Assembly (NCBI GenBank): GCA_021129875.1
Contig: JAJOKK010000220.1
Span: forward strand, 1-9,141
Direction of reading: 5' to 3'
Origin: Candidatus Bipolaricaulota bacterium
GTDB taxonomy: Bacteria; Bipolaricaulota; Bipolaricaulia; UBA7950; UBA9294
Length of the DNA stretch: 9,141 nt
Part shown: positions 1 through 6,198 of the stretch, piece by piece
Position numbering within the stretch: position 1 is the first letter of the stretch
Layout: each line of letters begins with the position of its first letter
The notes under the pieces: model-generated
The model's database searches: none
What the model was told of the DNA's origin: nothing
The model's input: only the letters and a program-made list of their open reading frames with translations
Translations under genes and position numbers: made by a program

Positions 1-234
1 CTAAGATTTCTCCCTTCGGTCGAAATGACAATTCAGAGTTGACACGACACTAGGACTGCCCCCACCAACAGAACAGATGAACGAGCCCGAGGGGTTGTTG
101 TGACCTCTCTCTTCGCGCCCTTCACGTCTTCGCGTGCCCCTGCTTCCCGATTCGCGTGGGGGGTGCATGGTCCGAAGTCCAGAGTCGAGAAATACGGATA
201 AGCCCCTAGGGGGCAGGGGTCTGCCCCTGGGATA
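1..234. other. Non-coding, repeat-like sequence with hairpins
   Basis: I see no supportable gene here. The first 30 or so bases form an ATTTC...GAAAT imperfect palindrome around a TTCG loop, resembling small hairpin repeats scattered in many uncultured-bacterial genomes. The single open frame across this stretch is rich in Arg, Gly, Ser and Pro and has no recognisable domain, so I treat it as a chance frame. The stretch lies downstream of the six-gene minus-strand operon and probably holds its transcription end. Confidence 0.5.
210..227. terminator. Strong GC hairpin downstream of the operon
   Basis: GGGGCAG and CTGCCCC form a perfect 7-bp stem with the 4-base loop GGGT, about 75 bases beyond the stop codon of the last operon gene. 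No T-tract follows on the minus strand, so it is not a canonical intrinsic terminator. It may act as an mRNA 3'-end stabiliser, as a Rho-assisted end, or simply be part of a repeat. Confidence 0.3.
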
Positions 235-300
235 TGTCACATCCGTTGTTCTTTTCTCCCTCGGACGCGGCTCAAGGATGGGCTTGCTGAATGCGTACGT
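235..300 (-). repeat. Dispersed repeat, copy 1 (about 65 bp)
   Basis: Read on the minus strand, this matches 6319-6382 over its full length with scattered substitutions and one indel. The shared order is CGTACGyATTCAG, then AArCCCATCC, then a GAG..AAAGAAC block, then ACGGATG. In the 6319 copy this block is the upstream region and first codons of a truncated GxxExxY-type gene. Copy 1 may therefore be a decayed leftover of the start of such a gene, placed directly after the operon. The CGTACG...CCATCC core is also found inverted at 9105-9131. Confidence 0.7.
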
Positions 301-1167
301 CTAATCGCTATTCAAAGCTTTAATGAACTCGCTCCAATTGTGCCAGCGCAGGTTGAGGTTGTTTTCAGTAACCTGTACTGGTAAATCTGCATTTGGGCTC
401 ACCGGGATCAGTCCAAGCGAGTTCATCATCCGCTGCACTTTGTCGGAAAGCAGATATTTACCAATGTCGATCGCTCGCTGATCTGGGTTCTTCTTGAATG
501 TTATAACGTTAGGGACAACGAACGCGCCGTCCTCCGGCCACAGCATCCGGACGTTCCCTTGACGGGACGTTCTTGCGAACGGAAGAGGCATGATGGCCAC
601 GTCGGCCTGGCCGGAGTCGACCTCATGATTTACATTGATCGGGGCGCCATGGAAGCCGATGCTCTCCATAAATTCCTCGGTGCGGTCCCCGATGATCTCC
701 TTCATTCCGATGCCGAGCAGTCTGTGGATCACGGTCATGTCGAACGTGATCACCCGTCCCTTCCACTGAGGTTCGGCCAGTTCCTTCCATGAACGCGGTG
801 GTTCCTTGATCGCCGCATGGTGGATTATCACCACCGGTACAAGACAGAAGACCACAAAATAGCCGGACGGCTCCTCAAATCCACGTTCCACCAGGTCGCT
901 TCGCATCGCTGGGAAGCTGTCGCGAAGGTTGGCGTAGCTTCCGCTCTCGGCAATCCGGTTCCGATCGCGCAGGTGCGAGACCTGGTGCGTGACCATGACC
1001 TCGTAGATCTCTTTCTCATCCAGCGGGAGCGGGCCAAAGTCGGTGAAGCGATTCAGTTCCGCAATCCAGCGGATCGTCTCCAGCTCAACCCCGTCCAGCA
1101 TCTCGGTAATCGTCGGAAAAATCAGCCGTTCCATTACCAGGGGAACACCCATATGGACCTTGTTCAA
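301..1167 (-). CDS. Signal-less solute-binding-protein-like protein, last gene of the operon
   Basis: This 288-residue protein resembles the iron/thiamine-type periplasmic binding proteins of ABC importers. Residues 122-138 carry the family-like run PPRSWKELAEPQWKGR. A GQADVAI segment follows, then a WPEDGAFVVPN segment and a C-terminal helix with YLLSDKVQRMMNS, which fit the second lobe and hinge of that fold. The N-terminus has no signal peptide or lipobox and does not start with the usual secreted beta-strand, so it is probably cytoplasmic. The start is a TTG overlapping the TGA of the preceding ATPase; an AGGAGG five bases upstream favours it over the ATG five codons later. I infer that it binds or senses the imported ligand or a delivery intermediate inside the cell, possibly together with the neighbouring permease-less ATPase. 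The exact function is unknown. Confidence 0.75.
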   Translation of the reverse strand: MNKVHMGVPLVMERLIFPTITEMLDGVELETIRWIAELNRFTDFGPLPLDEKEIYEVMVTHQVSHLRDRNRIAESGSYANLRDSFPAMRSDLVERGFEEPSGYFVVFCLVPVVIIHHAAIKEPPRSWKELAEPQWKGRVITFDMTVIHRLLGIGMKEIIGDRTEEFMESIGFHGAPINVNHEVDSGQADVAIMPLPFARTSRQGNVRMLWPEDGAFVVPNVITFKKNPDQRAIDIGKYLLSDKVQRMMNSLGLIPVSPNADLPVQVTENNLNLRWHNWSEFIKALNSD

Positions 1168-1943
1168 TTCAACCTCCTGTTAGTCTCCAGTGTGGATTCA
1201 TGTGCAACTTGGTCGCCGTTTCGTAGTCTCTCTCGGACAAAGCCCATCTCCCGATCAATGGTAACCAAATGATAGAGAAGGGCATCCTCTTCGAGGCTGG
1301 TGTGTAAGAGCCGGCTCATACCTCCGTTCTTCATCACGACCCGCCGTTGCGCCATCAGAACAACCACTGGATCGTGACTGGCAATCAGCACGATCTTCCC
1401 CTCCTCAGAGAGAGTTTCCAGTGCTTGCAGCTTGTCGATGCCCGCGTTCTCGATCTCATCGATCAGCACGATCGGGGCCCGGCTGATCAGCGCGATGTCC
1501 GCAATCATCAATGCCCGCGATTGTCCGCCGCTGAGTGTGGTCATCGGAGATTCCGGCGCCATCGGTTCGCCGGTCAGGCGATTGGCCAGTGCGATGACTT
1601 CATCGACCACGCTGCGATCCAACCCACGGCTGGCCGCATGTACGGATAGAAAATCAGCGACTGCCATGTCGATGACAAAGCGCATCGTCTGCGACAGCTG
1701 GGCGATGAGTCCCCGACTATCTGCATCCACCGCGTCTCCGTGTACAAGTACGGTCCTCTTCGACGGAGTGTCTCCCGCCGCCCGTTGTTCGATATCGGAA
1801 AGAAGTTGGCTCTTTCCCGAGCCGGTCGGGCCAACAAGGGCAACGATCTCCCCGGATGCCAGGTCGAGGCAATCGAGCAATTCTTGTTCGCCGTCCTTGG
1901 TCGTTCCGCTCAGCACAGTGATTCTTAGATCCTGATCGCGCAT
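1164..1943 (-). CDS. Orphan ABC-type ATPase (no partner permease)
   Basis: This 259-residue ABC nucleotide-binding protein has Walker A GPTGSGKS (38-45), a Q-loop region near residues 82-98, signature LSGGQ (137-141), Walker B with IVLIDE (D162, E163) and an H-loop SHD (H190). All catalytic elements are present, so it should hydrolyse ATP. The Walker B is followed by IENAG rather than the PFSGLD-type D-loop of importers, and the helical region lacks the usual importer pattern. The operon has one permease and that gene has its own ATPase, so this protein may not serve a transporter. ATG lies one base after the GTPase stop, with GAGGA upstream, and its TGA overlaps the TTG of the next gene. I infer an ATP-driven role in intracellular ligand handling or metalloenzyme activation with the GTPase and the signal-less binding protein. 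Alternatively it may pair with the same permease. Confidence 0.85.
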   Translation of the reverse strand: MRDQDLRITVLSGTTKDGEQELLDCLDLASGEIVALVGPTGSGKSQLLSDIEQRAAGDTPSKRTVLVHGDAVDADSRGLIAQLSQTMRFVIDMAVADFLSVHAASRGLDRSVVDEVIALANRLTGEPMAPESPMTTLSGGQSRALMIADIALISRAPIVLIDEIENAGIDKLQALETLSEEGKIVLIASHDPVVVLMAQRRVVMKNGGMSRLLHTSLEEDALLYHLVTIDREMGFVRERLRNGDQVAHESTLETNRRLN

Positions 1944-1944
1944 A

Positions 1945-2634
1945 TTAATTCCTCACTTCAATCTTGGTCACATGGCCGACTTGGAACGAGGCGCCGATCT
2001 CACGTTCCCCTGTGCAGTACGAACAGATAGCGGACGGTAGCGACCCGCGCAGCGTCCGACCGGTGACTCCATCAATATCAGGCGCCTGTTTCATCATCTT
2101 CTTCAATGCCAGTGTTCCTTTTCCCGTCAACCCGTTCACTTCAAGAATCGCCGCCTCGGGGTTGACCAATGCAACCCGATGGCGGAATACCTCCCGCTCG
2201 GCCTGCGAGACCACATCTCCTTTGGTGATGACCACCACATCGGCCGTCGATAGAATGGGTCCCACCTTGCGCGGCACATCGATTCCACTCAGATGATCGA
2301 CAACCGAGATGGCCAGGCAACCGTCGATCGCAGGTGCGCAGCGATGGCAGAGTCCGGCGGTCTCAATGACGGTCAACTCTGCGTTCTGCCCATGTGCCCA
2401 CGTGAAGATCTCCTCCAGGTTTGCGGCGTAGAAATGATCCGGACAGATATCCTGGCTGAGCCCCTTAAGAACCGGAATCCCCAGCGCACCGTATCTCTCC
2501 CCGTCGTTCGTCTCCAGACAGTCGATCTTGGCAACAACCACCTTAATATCGTCACCAAGGAGGTGCTTCACGGTGTGGATCAGAACCGCTGTCTTCCCGA
2601 CAGACGGCGGCCCGGCAACGGTTACGAATTTCAT
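1945..2634 (-). CDS. HypB/UreG-like G3E-family GTPase with CxxC motifs
   Basis: This 229-residue P-loop GTPase has GPPSVGKT (8-15), an ExxG switch-II motif in ETAG (91-94), a TKGD base-recognition motif (137-140) and a NGLTGKG segment (167-173) equivalent to the SALTGEG-type motif of HypB. The family delivers metals (nickel for HypB and UreG, cobalamin-related work for others) to enzymes using GTP hydrolysis. Two cysteine pairs stand out, C96-x-x-C99 directly after switch II and C204-x-x-C207 near the C-terminus, plus C39, C64 and C106; these are plausible metal ligands. The ATG overlaps the upstream ATPase stop as ATGA, with AAAGGA upstream. No hydrogenase or urease gene is in the window, so the client is unknown. 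The operon context points to metal delivery coupled to import. I am confident of the family but not of the metal. Confidence 0.88.
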   Translation of the reverse strand: MKFVTVAGPPSVGKTAVLIHTVKHLLGDDIKVVVAKIDCLETNDGERYGALGIPVLKGLSQDICPDHFYAANLEEIFTWAHGQNAELTVIETAGLCHRCAPAIDGCLAISVVDHLSGIDVPRKVGPILSTADVVVITKGDVVSQAEREVFRHRVALVNPEAAILEVNGLTGKGTLALKKMMKQAPDIDGVTGRTLRGSLPSAICSYCTGEREIGASFQVGHVTKIEVRN

Positions 2635-3413
2635 AGTTTCATCCTTTCCAATACTCGCTCCGCTGCCGGTTTTTGCTCGGTATCACTCAACTGGGTTGTG
2701 CTTTTCTTGTCTCGCCGGAAATTCACGGCATCTGCATCCATCAATCCATGCGAAACGGATTGAACAAAGGCATTGATTGCGTCGGCCTGATCCGCGCGGC
2801 TGAGTTCTCTGAGTTCGCCATTGGAATTGAGCATCAACACCCGTTCTGCGATTCGTATCGCTTCCGGCAGATAGTGGGTCACGTAGAGCGTGGTCAACTT
2901 ACCGTCGGCGATCACATCACAGACGAGAGTCAGCAGAGTCTCTCTTAGCTCCATGTTCAGGCCGCTGAACGGCTCGTCCATCAAGAGGACTTCGGGCGAG
3001 ATGGCCAGTGCGCGGCCGATTGAGACCCGCTGCATCATCCCTCCGCTTAGCTGTGATGGATAGTAGTTCTCAAAACCCTGCAACCCCAGCCTGACCAGCC
3101 ACTTGTCGGCTTCTGTCAATGAGCGCTTCTTATGCCATCCACGCGCGCGCAGCGGCAGGGCGATGTTCTGTCTCGCCGTTCTCCAAGGGAGAAGACGTGG
3201 CTCTTGAAACACATAGCCGGCACTGGTAGCGGGCACGTCCACGCCCCCCTGATCAGGCGCAATCGCCCCGACGATCAGGCGGAGAATGGTCGTCTTTCCC
3301 GAGCCGGACGGTCCGAGCAGTGCGGCCGTTTCCCCGTTGCCGATATTGAAGGAGACCGCCTGTAGCACGGACAGATCTGCAAAACTCTTATCTACTCCCT
3401 CAAACCGAATCAT
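2631..3413 (-). CDS. NitT/TauT-type ABC importer ATP-binding protein
   Basis: This 260-residue ATPase energises the adjacent permease at the cytoplasmic face. It has Walker A GPSGSGKT (34-41), Q-loop FQEPRLLPW (Q70), signature LSGGM (122-126), Walker B VLLMDEPF (D146, E147) and switch histidine H180. The FQEPRLLPW sequence and overall length are typical of SsuB/TauB/NrtD-type ATPases. An upstream in-frame ATG at 3434 would lengthen it, but the ATG at 3413 forms a standard ATGA overlap with the permease stop and starts exactly at the conserved first strand (MIRFEGVDKSF), so I chose that one. A C-terminal tail of about 50 residues beyond the core is polar and charged. Its TGA overlaps the start of the GTPase gene. 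Confidence 0.92.
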   Translation of the reverse strand: MIRFEGVDKSFADLSVLQAVSFNIGNGETAALLGPSGSGKTTILRLIVGAIAPDQGGVDVPATSAGYVFQEPRLLPWRTARQNIALPLRARGWHKKRSLTEADKWLVRLGLQGFENYYPSQLSGGMMQRVSIGRALAISPEVLLMDEPFSGLNMELRETLLTLVCDVIADGKLTTLYVTHYLPEAIRIAERVLMLNSNGELRELSRADQADAINAFVQSVSHGLMDADAVNFRRDKKSTTQLSDTEQKPAAERVLERMKL

Positions 3414-4207
3414 TGTACAGTGCTCGCTTGCCATCGCCTTAAGCGGCGACGAACCGGCTGAAGAAAACAAAACTCAAGTACTGCCATCAGCGCCAGCGCC
3501 GCCATCACCCAGGCGAACATATCGTCGGTCTTAAGATGCGTCCAGGCATGCGAAAAGCTGTGTCCGACACCGTCGAATGCACCGAGCAGCTCAGCCAGGA
3601 TAATCCCCCTCACTCCGATACCCGTAGCCAACGTCAATCCCGAGATGATGGGCAGCGCGATTCCCGGAAGGTAGATCTGTGACAACAATAGACGTCTTGA
3701 GAAGCGATAAGTCCTGCCCATCTCCAGCAGCTGTGGATCGATGTCCAGTATCCCGCCCACTGTATTGACGTAGACCACCGGGGTGACGATGAAGGCAACC
3801 AGGAAGATCGCCTGTCCGCCGCCCATACCGAACCAGAGCATCCCCAGAACAGCGATCACGATAGCGGGCAGCGTCATGGCCACCCAGCGGATCGGTTCGA
3901 GAAAAGATCGAATACGAGGGACTGTTCCCGCTAGCAGGCCGGCAGTCAGTCCGATACCGCAGCCAATGCACAGGCTGATGACCAGCCGCTGCAGCGTGAT
4001 CAGCAACTGCCGCCATAACAGACCGCTCTGCCCCAATCCATAGAAAGCGAGCAGGCTGGCAACAGGCGAGGCAACAATTGCCGGATGCATCCACATCGAC
4101 ATGACCTGCCACCCTGCGATCAGCGTCAGCACACCGGCAGCCGCATAGAGCGACTGCCGGTGACTGCCGTGCACAGTAAGTTTCGGCTGATTTGCCGGAT
4201 GGGCCAT
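3410..4207 (-). CDS. NitT/TauT-type ABC importer permease
   Basis: This 265-residue membrane protein is of the SsuC/TauC type. It has a hydrophilic N-terminal segment of about 18 residues and roughly six hydrophobic spans. A cytoplasmic EAA-like coupling loop lies between spans near residues 165-195 (GRTYRFSRRLLLSQIYLPGIALP), with the LPxIxxGL pattern that contacts the ATPase. The C-terminus is arginine-rich (PVRRRLRRWQ), consistent with a cytoplasmic end. The ATG directly abuts the TAG of the binding-protein gene and the TGA overlaps the ATPase start. The family imports sulfonates, nitrate, bicarbonate, aromatic or pyrimidine compounds and other ligands; the DtxR-type regulator and GTPase next door suggest a metal-related ligand here. 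The substrate is not determinable from the sequence. Confidence 0.9.
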   Translation of the reverse strand: MAHPANQPKLTVHGSHRQSLYAAAGVLTLIAGWQVMSMWMHPAIVASPVASLLAFYGLGQSGLLWRQLLITLQRLVISLCIGCGIGLTAGLLAGTVPRIRSFLEPIRWVAMTLPAIVIAVLGMLWFGMGGGQAIFLVAFIVTPVVYVNTVGGILDIDPQLLEMGRTYRFSRRLLLSQIYLPGIALPIISGLTLATGIGVRGIILAELLGAFDGVGHSFSHAWTHLKTDDMFAWVMAALALMAVLEFCFLQPVRRRLRRWQASTVQ

Positions 4208-5233
4208 CTACTGCTCAACCTGGTAGAAGAACCCGTCACCAGGCAGTGCCCCACCAACGACGTACGGAGAGAGGGTCATCAGTTCGGTGAAGAACGCGTC
4301 GATATACGGACGTGCCTCCCCGGCGGGTACGAATTCCCAATCGATGTACCTGAGCGATTGGGCGACCGGGCCGGCCTTGAAGCCCAGCTCGGGCAGGTGT
4401 TCTTCCGCCATCCGGCCGGCTTCATCCGGATTAGCGATCACCCAGGCCACGGCCAGTGCGTATTCCGCAAGGAATATGTCAATCAGATCCGGCCGTTCCT
4501 GTATCGCCGCGAGGGCAACCGTTCCCGCGATCGCCGCGCGAACGCCGAGAGCGTCGAGTTCTGTTTCAAATTGGACCGCGCGATGCAACGGCCGTTCCGT
4601 GCCCCGAGTCTGCAACATCACGATCGTAGCCAGCGGCTCGGGGAGCACAGCATGCTGCACTCTTCCTTTCAGTAGGAGCTGCGCGGCCAGCCGCGGGTTG
4701 GCCGCGTACTGAAGCTCAAAATCGACCGCCGGGTCCAACCCCTGTTGCTGAGCGATATAGCGGAACAGCAGATCGGGCATACTCCCCTGGAATGGAATCA
4801 CGATTCCCTTCCCGACAAGTTCGGAGAACGACGCGATAGTGTCGTCCGAACTGATTACAGACAGAATGTTCCACACCGAGATATCGAGCAGTTGTACGCC
4901 CAATCCCTTATTGTAGAACATGGCTGCTGCGTTCGAGGGGAGCGTTAAAAAATCGGCCTGGTTGCCGGCCACGATCGCCCTGAGTTGGCCTGGGTTCTTC
5001 CAGAGGGAGAAGTCGATCTCCTCGGCAATCGCCGAGAGCCTGTTGTTCACTACAAGGTAAACCATTGGAATCGCTAACGGCCCGGGAGGGGCGACCAGCG
5101 TGATTCGCTCGAGTGGAGCACCCTCCGTATCTGCGGCACCGGCGTCAGCGGCTCCGCCCATAGCGACTCCCAACACCAAAATAACTATCATCAAGCCGCT
5201 AAGCCTGATCATCTTTCTAACCTGTCGATTCAT
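4208..5233 (-). CDS. Secreted NitT/TauT-type (NMT1-like) substrate-binding protein
   Basis: This 341-residue protein is the first gene of the transport operon. The N-terminus has a positively charged start, a hydrophobic core of about 16 residues and small-residue (AADAGA) cleavage options near residues 28-34, which is a Sec signal peptide without an obvious lipobox cysteine. The mature part has features of the NMT1/SsuA-like periplasmic fold: ITLVAPPGPLAIP at the first strand, a Q-A-D-F segment near residue 94, GKGIVIPFQGS with its following helix, and GRVQHAVLPEP (a typical hinge strand with the ligand-binding PEP). It delivers ligand to the permease encoded immediately downstream. The start is well supported by AAGGAG 8 bases upstream. 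A long structured leader precedes it, suggesting RNA-level control as well as transcriptional control. The ligand is unknown. Confidence 0.9.
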   Translation of the reverse strand: MNRQVRKMIRLSGLMIVILVLGVAMGGAADAGAADTEGAPLERITLVAPPGPLAIPMVYLVVNNRLSAIAEEIDFSLWKNPGQLRAIVAGNQADFLTLPSNAAAMFYNKGLGVQLLDISVWNILSVISSDDTIASFSELVGKGIVIPFQGSMPDLLFRYIAQQQGLDPAVDFELQYAANPRLAAQLLLKGRVQHAVLPEPLATIVMLQTRGTERPLHRAVQFETELDALGVRAAIAGTVALAAIQERPDLIDIFLAEYALAVAWVIANPDEAGRMAEEHLPELGFKAGPVAQSLRYIDWEFVPAGEARPYIDAFFTELMTLSPYVVGGALPGDGFFYQVEQ

Positions 5234-5531
5234 GCTTTTGTCTCCTTCCTCAGATTATTGATTCATTGTTGCTGTATACAACACTAAAACACCTTCCTGT
5301 GTGTTGCGATACCACCACCTCCCCGTTACCGCGAGAGTCCTATCACAAAATGTCCGTTTACGAAAGACCCAAGCGAGCAGCATCACCGGTACGCTTCCGA
5401 TAGCATAGCTCGAGCAAACGACCGGTCTTTGATACGTGCTGAAGCAGGCGTTTGCGCACGGTTCCGTTGACCTTGAAACCGTTTTAAATTCCGCAATCTT
5501 CTTTCGCTCATCATCCACCTTCCGGGTGGCG
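5234..5531 (-). promoter_or_regulatory. Long structured 5' leader of the transport operon
   Basis: About 298 nt separate the inferred transcription start (near 5531) from the first start codon. On the transcript I see three successive candidate stems. The first is ACGGUUUC/GGAACCGU at 5482-5458 (one G-U pair). The second is CGUGC/GCACG at 5460-5435. The third is an outer AAAGACC/GGUCUUU stem at 5430-5363, which encloses two mutually exclusive inner stems (GCUCG/CGAGC or AAGCG/CGCUU). A CAACAC/GUGUUG stem lies at 5306-5279. No poly-U terminator precedes the gene. I do not recognise cobalamin, NiCo, TPP or molybdenum-cofactor consensus in it. A 94-codon open frame here has its ATG inside the -10 box and is probably not translated from this promoter. 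Confidence 0.45.
5242..5247 (-). promoter_or_regulatory. Shine-Dalgarno site of the binding-protein gene
   Basis: AAGGAG on the minus strand lies 8 bases before the ATG at 5233. It is the strongest ribosome-binding site in the operon and fixes this start. A similar AGGAAGG lies about 45 bases further upstream inside the small hairpin of the leader. Confidence 0.75.
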
Positions 5532-5537
5532 TCCTGC

Positions 5538-5543
5538 ATATTA
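5538..5543 (-). promoter_or_regulatory. -10 element of the transport operon
   Basis: TAATAT on the minus strand lies 32 bp after the regulator's stop codon. No good -35 hexamer is seen 16-18 bp upstream, so the promoter may be weak or need help. Its first three bases are shared with the right half of the palindrome at 5541-5554, as expected for a repressed promoter. Confidence 0.4.
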
Positions 5544-5554
5544 GGCGCGTCTAA
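5541..5554. promoter_or_regulatory. Candidate DtxR-type operator palindrome
   Basis: TTAGGCGCGTCTAA is a palindrome over 12 of 14 positions (TTAG-rCGCGy-CTAA). The TTAGg...CTAA ends resemble those of DtxR/IdeR metal boxes, although the usual box is longer (19 bp). It lies just downstream of a DtxR-family gene and overlaps the -10 of the metal-type transport operon. That is the expected position for a site where metal-loaded repressor blocks transcription. Confidence 0.4.
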
Positions 5555-5574
5555 CCGCCCTTTTGGTAAAAAAA

Positions 5575-6066
5575 CTAGTCCGCCCGAAGTGTCCCGAGCG
5601 TGATCTGCTTCGCAAAGGCATCCTTCCAGACAGCATGTTTTGAATCTGCTCCGGTGAGGAATTCAACAAACTGAGTGAGGCGCTTCACGGTTTCATCGCT
5701 CAGGTCATGCTCAATGCGGCACGCATCCTGTTGCGCTGTTTGCTCATCCACCCCAAGAATCTCTACAAGGAAGCGATGGAGCAGGGCATGCCGCGCAGGA
5801 ACCTCGGTCGCCCGTTCCCGGCCGGCGCGAGTCAGCGTCACACCGCCGTACGGCTCATGCTCTACATATCCGGCATGCGCTAGCTTCCTTACGGCAGCAG
5901 AAACGCTTGGTTTGCTGACGCCCAGCCGAGTGCTGAGATCGGTCACGCGGACCGTTGCACAGGTATCATTATCGTCGCTACTGAGAACCAGGATCGCCTC
6001 CAGATAGTCCTCAGCGCTCGACGAATCGCAGATTGGAGAACCCACCTTCTTAGCGAAGTTAGCCAT
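5575..6066 (-). CDS. Short DtxR/MntR-family metal-dependent repressor
   Basis: This 163-residue transcription regulator has a winged helix-turn-helix near residues 38-80 (recognition segment LGVSKPSVSAAVRKL, then a wing around HEPYGGVTLT). A metal-binding and dimerisation helix region follows at residues 88-130. H93, and C116 with E119-H120 in ACRIEHDLSD, match metal-ligand positions of DtxR and IdeR; manganese-class MntR has Glu where this protein has Cys. The C-terminal SH3-like domain of DtxR is absent, as in MntR. I chose the ATG at 6066 because the only longer option is a TTG three codons upstream. No Shine-Dalgarno site is visible, and a promoter ends about 8 bases before the ATG, so the transcript may be leaderless. 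Position and the nearby palindrome suggest that it controls the downstream operon in response to a metal, possibly iron, cobalt or nickel. Confidence 0.88.
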   Translation of the reverse strand: MANFAKKVGSPICDSSSAEDYLEAILVLSSDDNDTCATVRVTDLSTRLGVSKPSVSAAVRKLAHAGYVEHEPYGGVTLTRAGRERATEVPARHALLHRFLVEILGVDEQTAQQDACRIEHDLSDETVKRLTQFVEFLTGADSKHAVWKDAFAKQITLGTLRAD

Positions 6067-6074
6067 GACAAACA

Positions 6075-6103
6075 ATACTACTGCAACCCACTTTCGATAT
6101 CAA
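6075..6103 (-). promoter_or_regulatory. Sigma-70-like promoter of the DtxR-family gene
   Basis: On the minus strand TTGATA (6103-6098), a 17-bp spacer and TAGTAT (6080-6075) form a good vegetative promoter. The -10 ends 8 bases before the ATG at 6066, so transcription would begin at or within one or two bases of the start codon. Confidence 0.5.
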
Positions 6104-6117
6104 CTCTCGGCGGGCGA

Positions 6118-6198
6118 GGACCTTCGATCTTGGTGTTTGCGCGCCGATGATTGGAGGCAAATGCCGAGTAACGAAAAAGCATCAAGATCGAAGGACCC
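6118..6198. repeat. Palindromic element, copy 1 (diverged)
   Basis: This imperfect inverted repeat of about 80 bp has the arms GGaCCTTCGATCTTGgTG and its partner at 6181-6198. The spacer shares GCCGATGATTG and AAATGCCGAGTAA with the other two copies. It is the most diverged of three copies and lies between the regulator's promoter and a GxxExxY gene fragment, which it truncates. The structure fits a small REP or MITE-like element moved by an enzyme encoded elsewhere. Confidence 0.8.

Noticed and set aside
1..240. Open frame of 79 codons at the left edge
   Set aside because: Low-complexity Arg/Gly/Pro/Ser content, ends in a known-looking hairpin repeat, and has no domain or ribosome-binding site.
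559..1272. Plus-strand open frames opposite the signal-less binding-protein gene
   Set aside because: They are antisense shadows of a minus-strand gene that has motifs, a coupled start and a ribosome-binding site.
3591..4112. A 173-codon minus-strand frame inside the permease gene
   Set aside because: Out-of-frame shadow with no hydrophobic pattern; the permease frame is clearly the real one.
5360..5485. Resemblance of GUGCGCAAACGCC plus the preceding hairpin to a c-di-GMP-I (GEMM) riboswitch
   Set aside because: The GCAAA-like bases and hairpin are suggestive, but the conserved GGGUUGCCG-type partner segment and the second helix are absent.
5234..5531. Cobalamin riboswitch
   Set aside because: An ACCGGTGATG stretch recalls the B12 core, but the rest of the core and the GCCACTG box are missing.
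5255..5539. A 94-codon minus-strand open frame between the regulator and the transport operon
   Set aside because: Its ATG overlaps the candidate -10 box, it has no ribosome-binding site, its composition is unconvincing (Cys, Arg and Trp scattered) and I recognise no domain. The stretch is better explained as a structured leader, though translation is not excluded.
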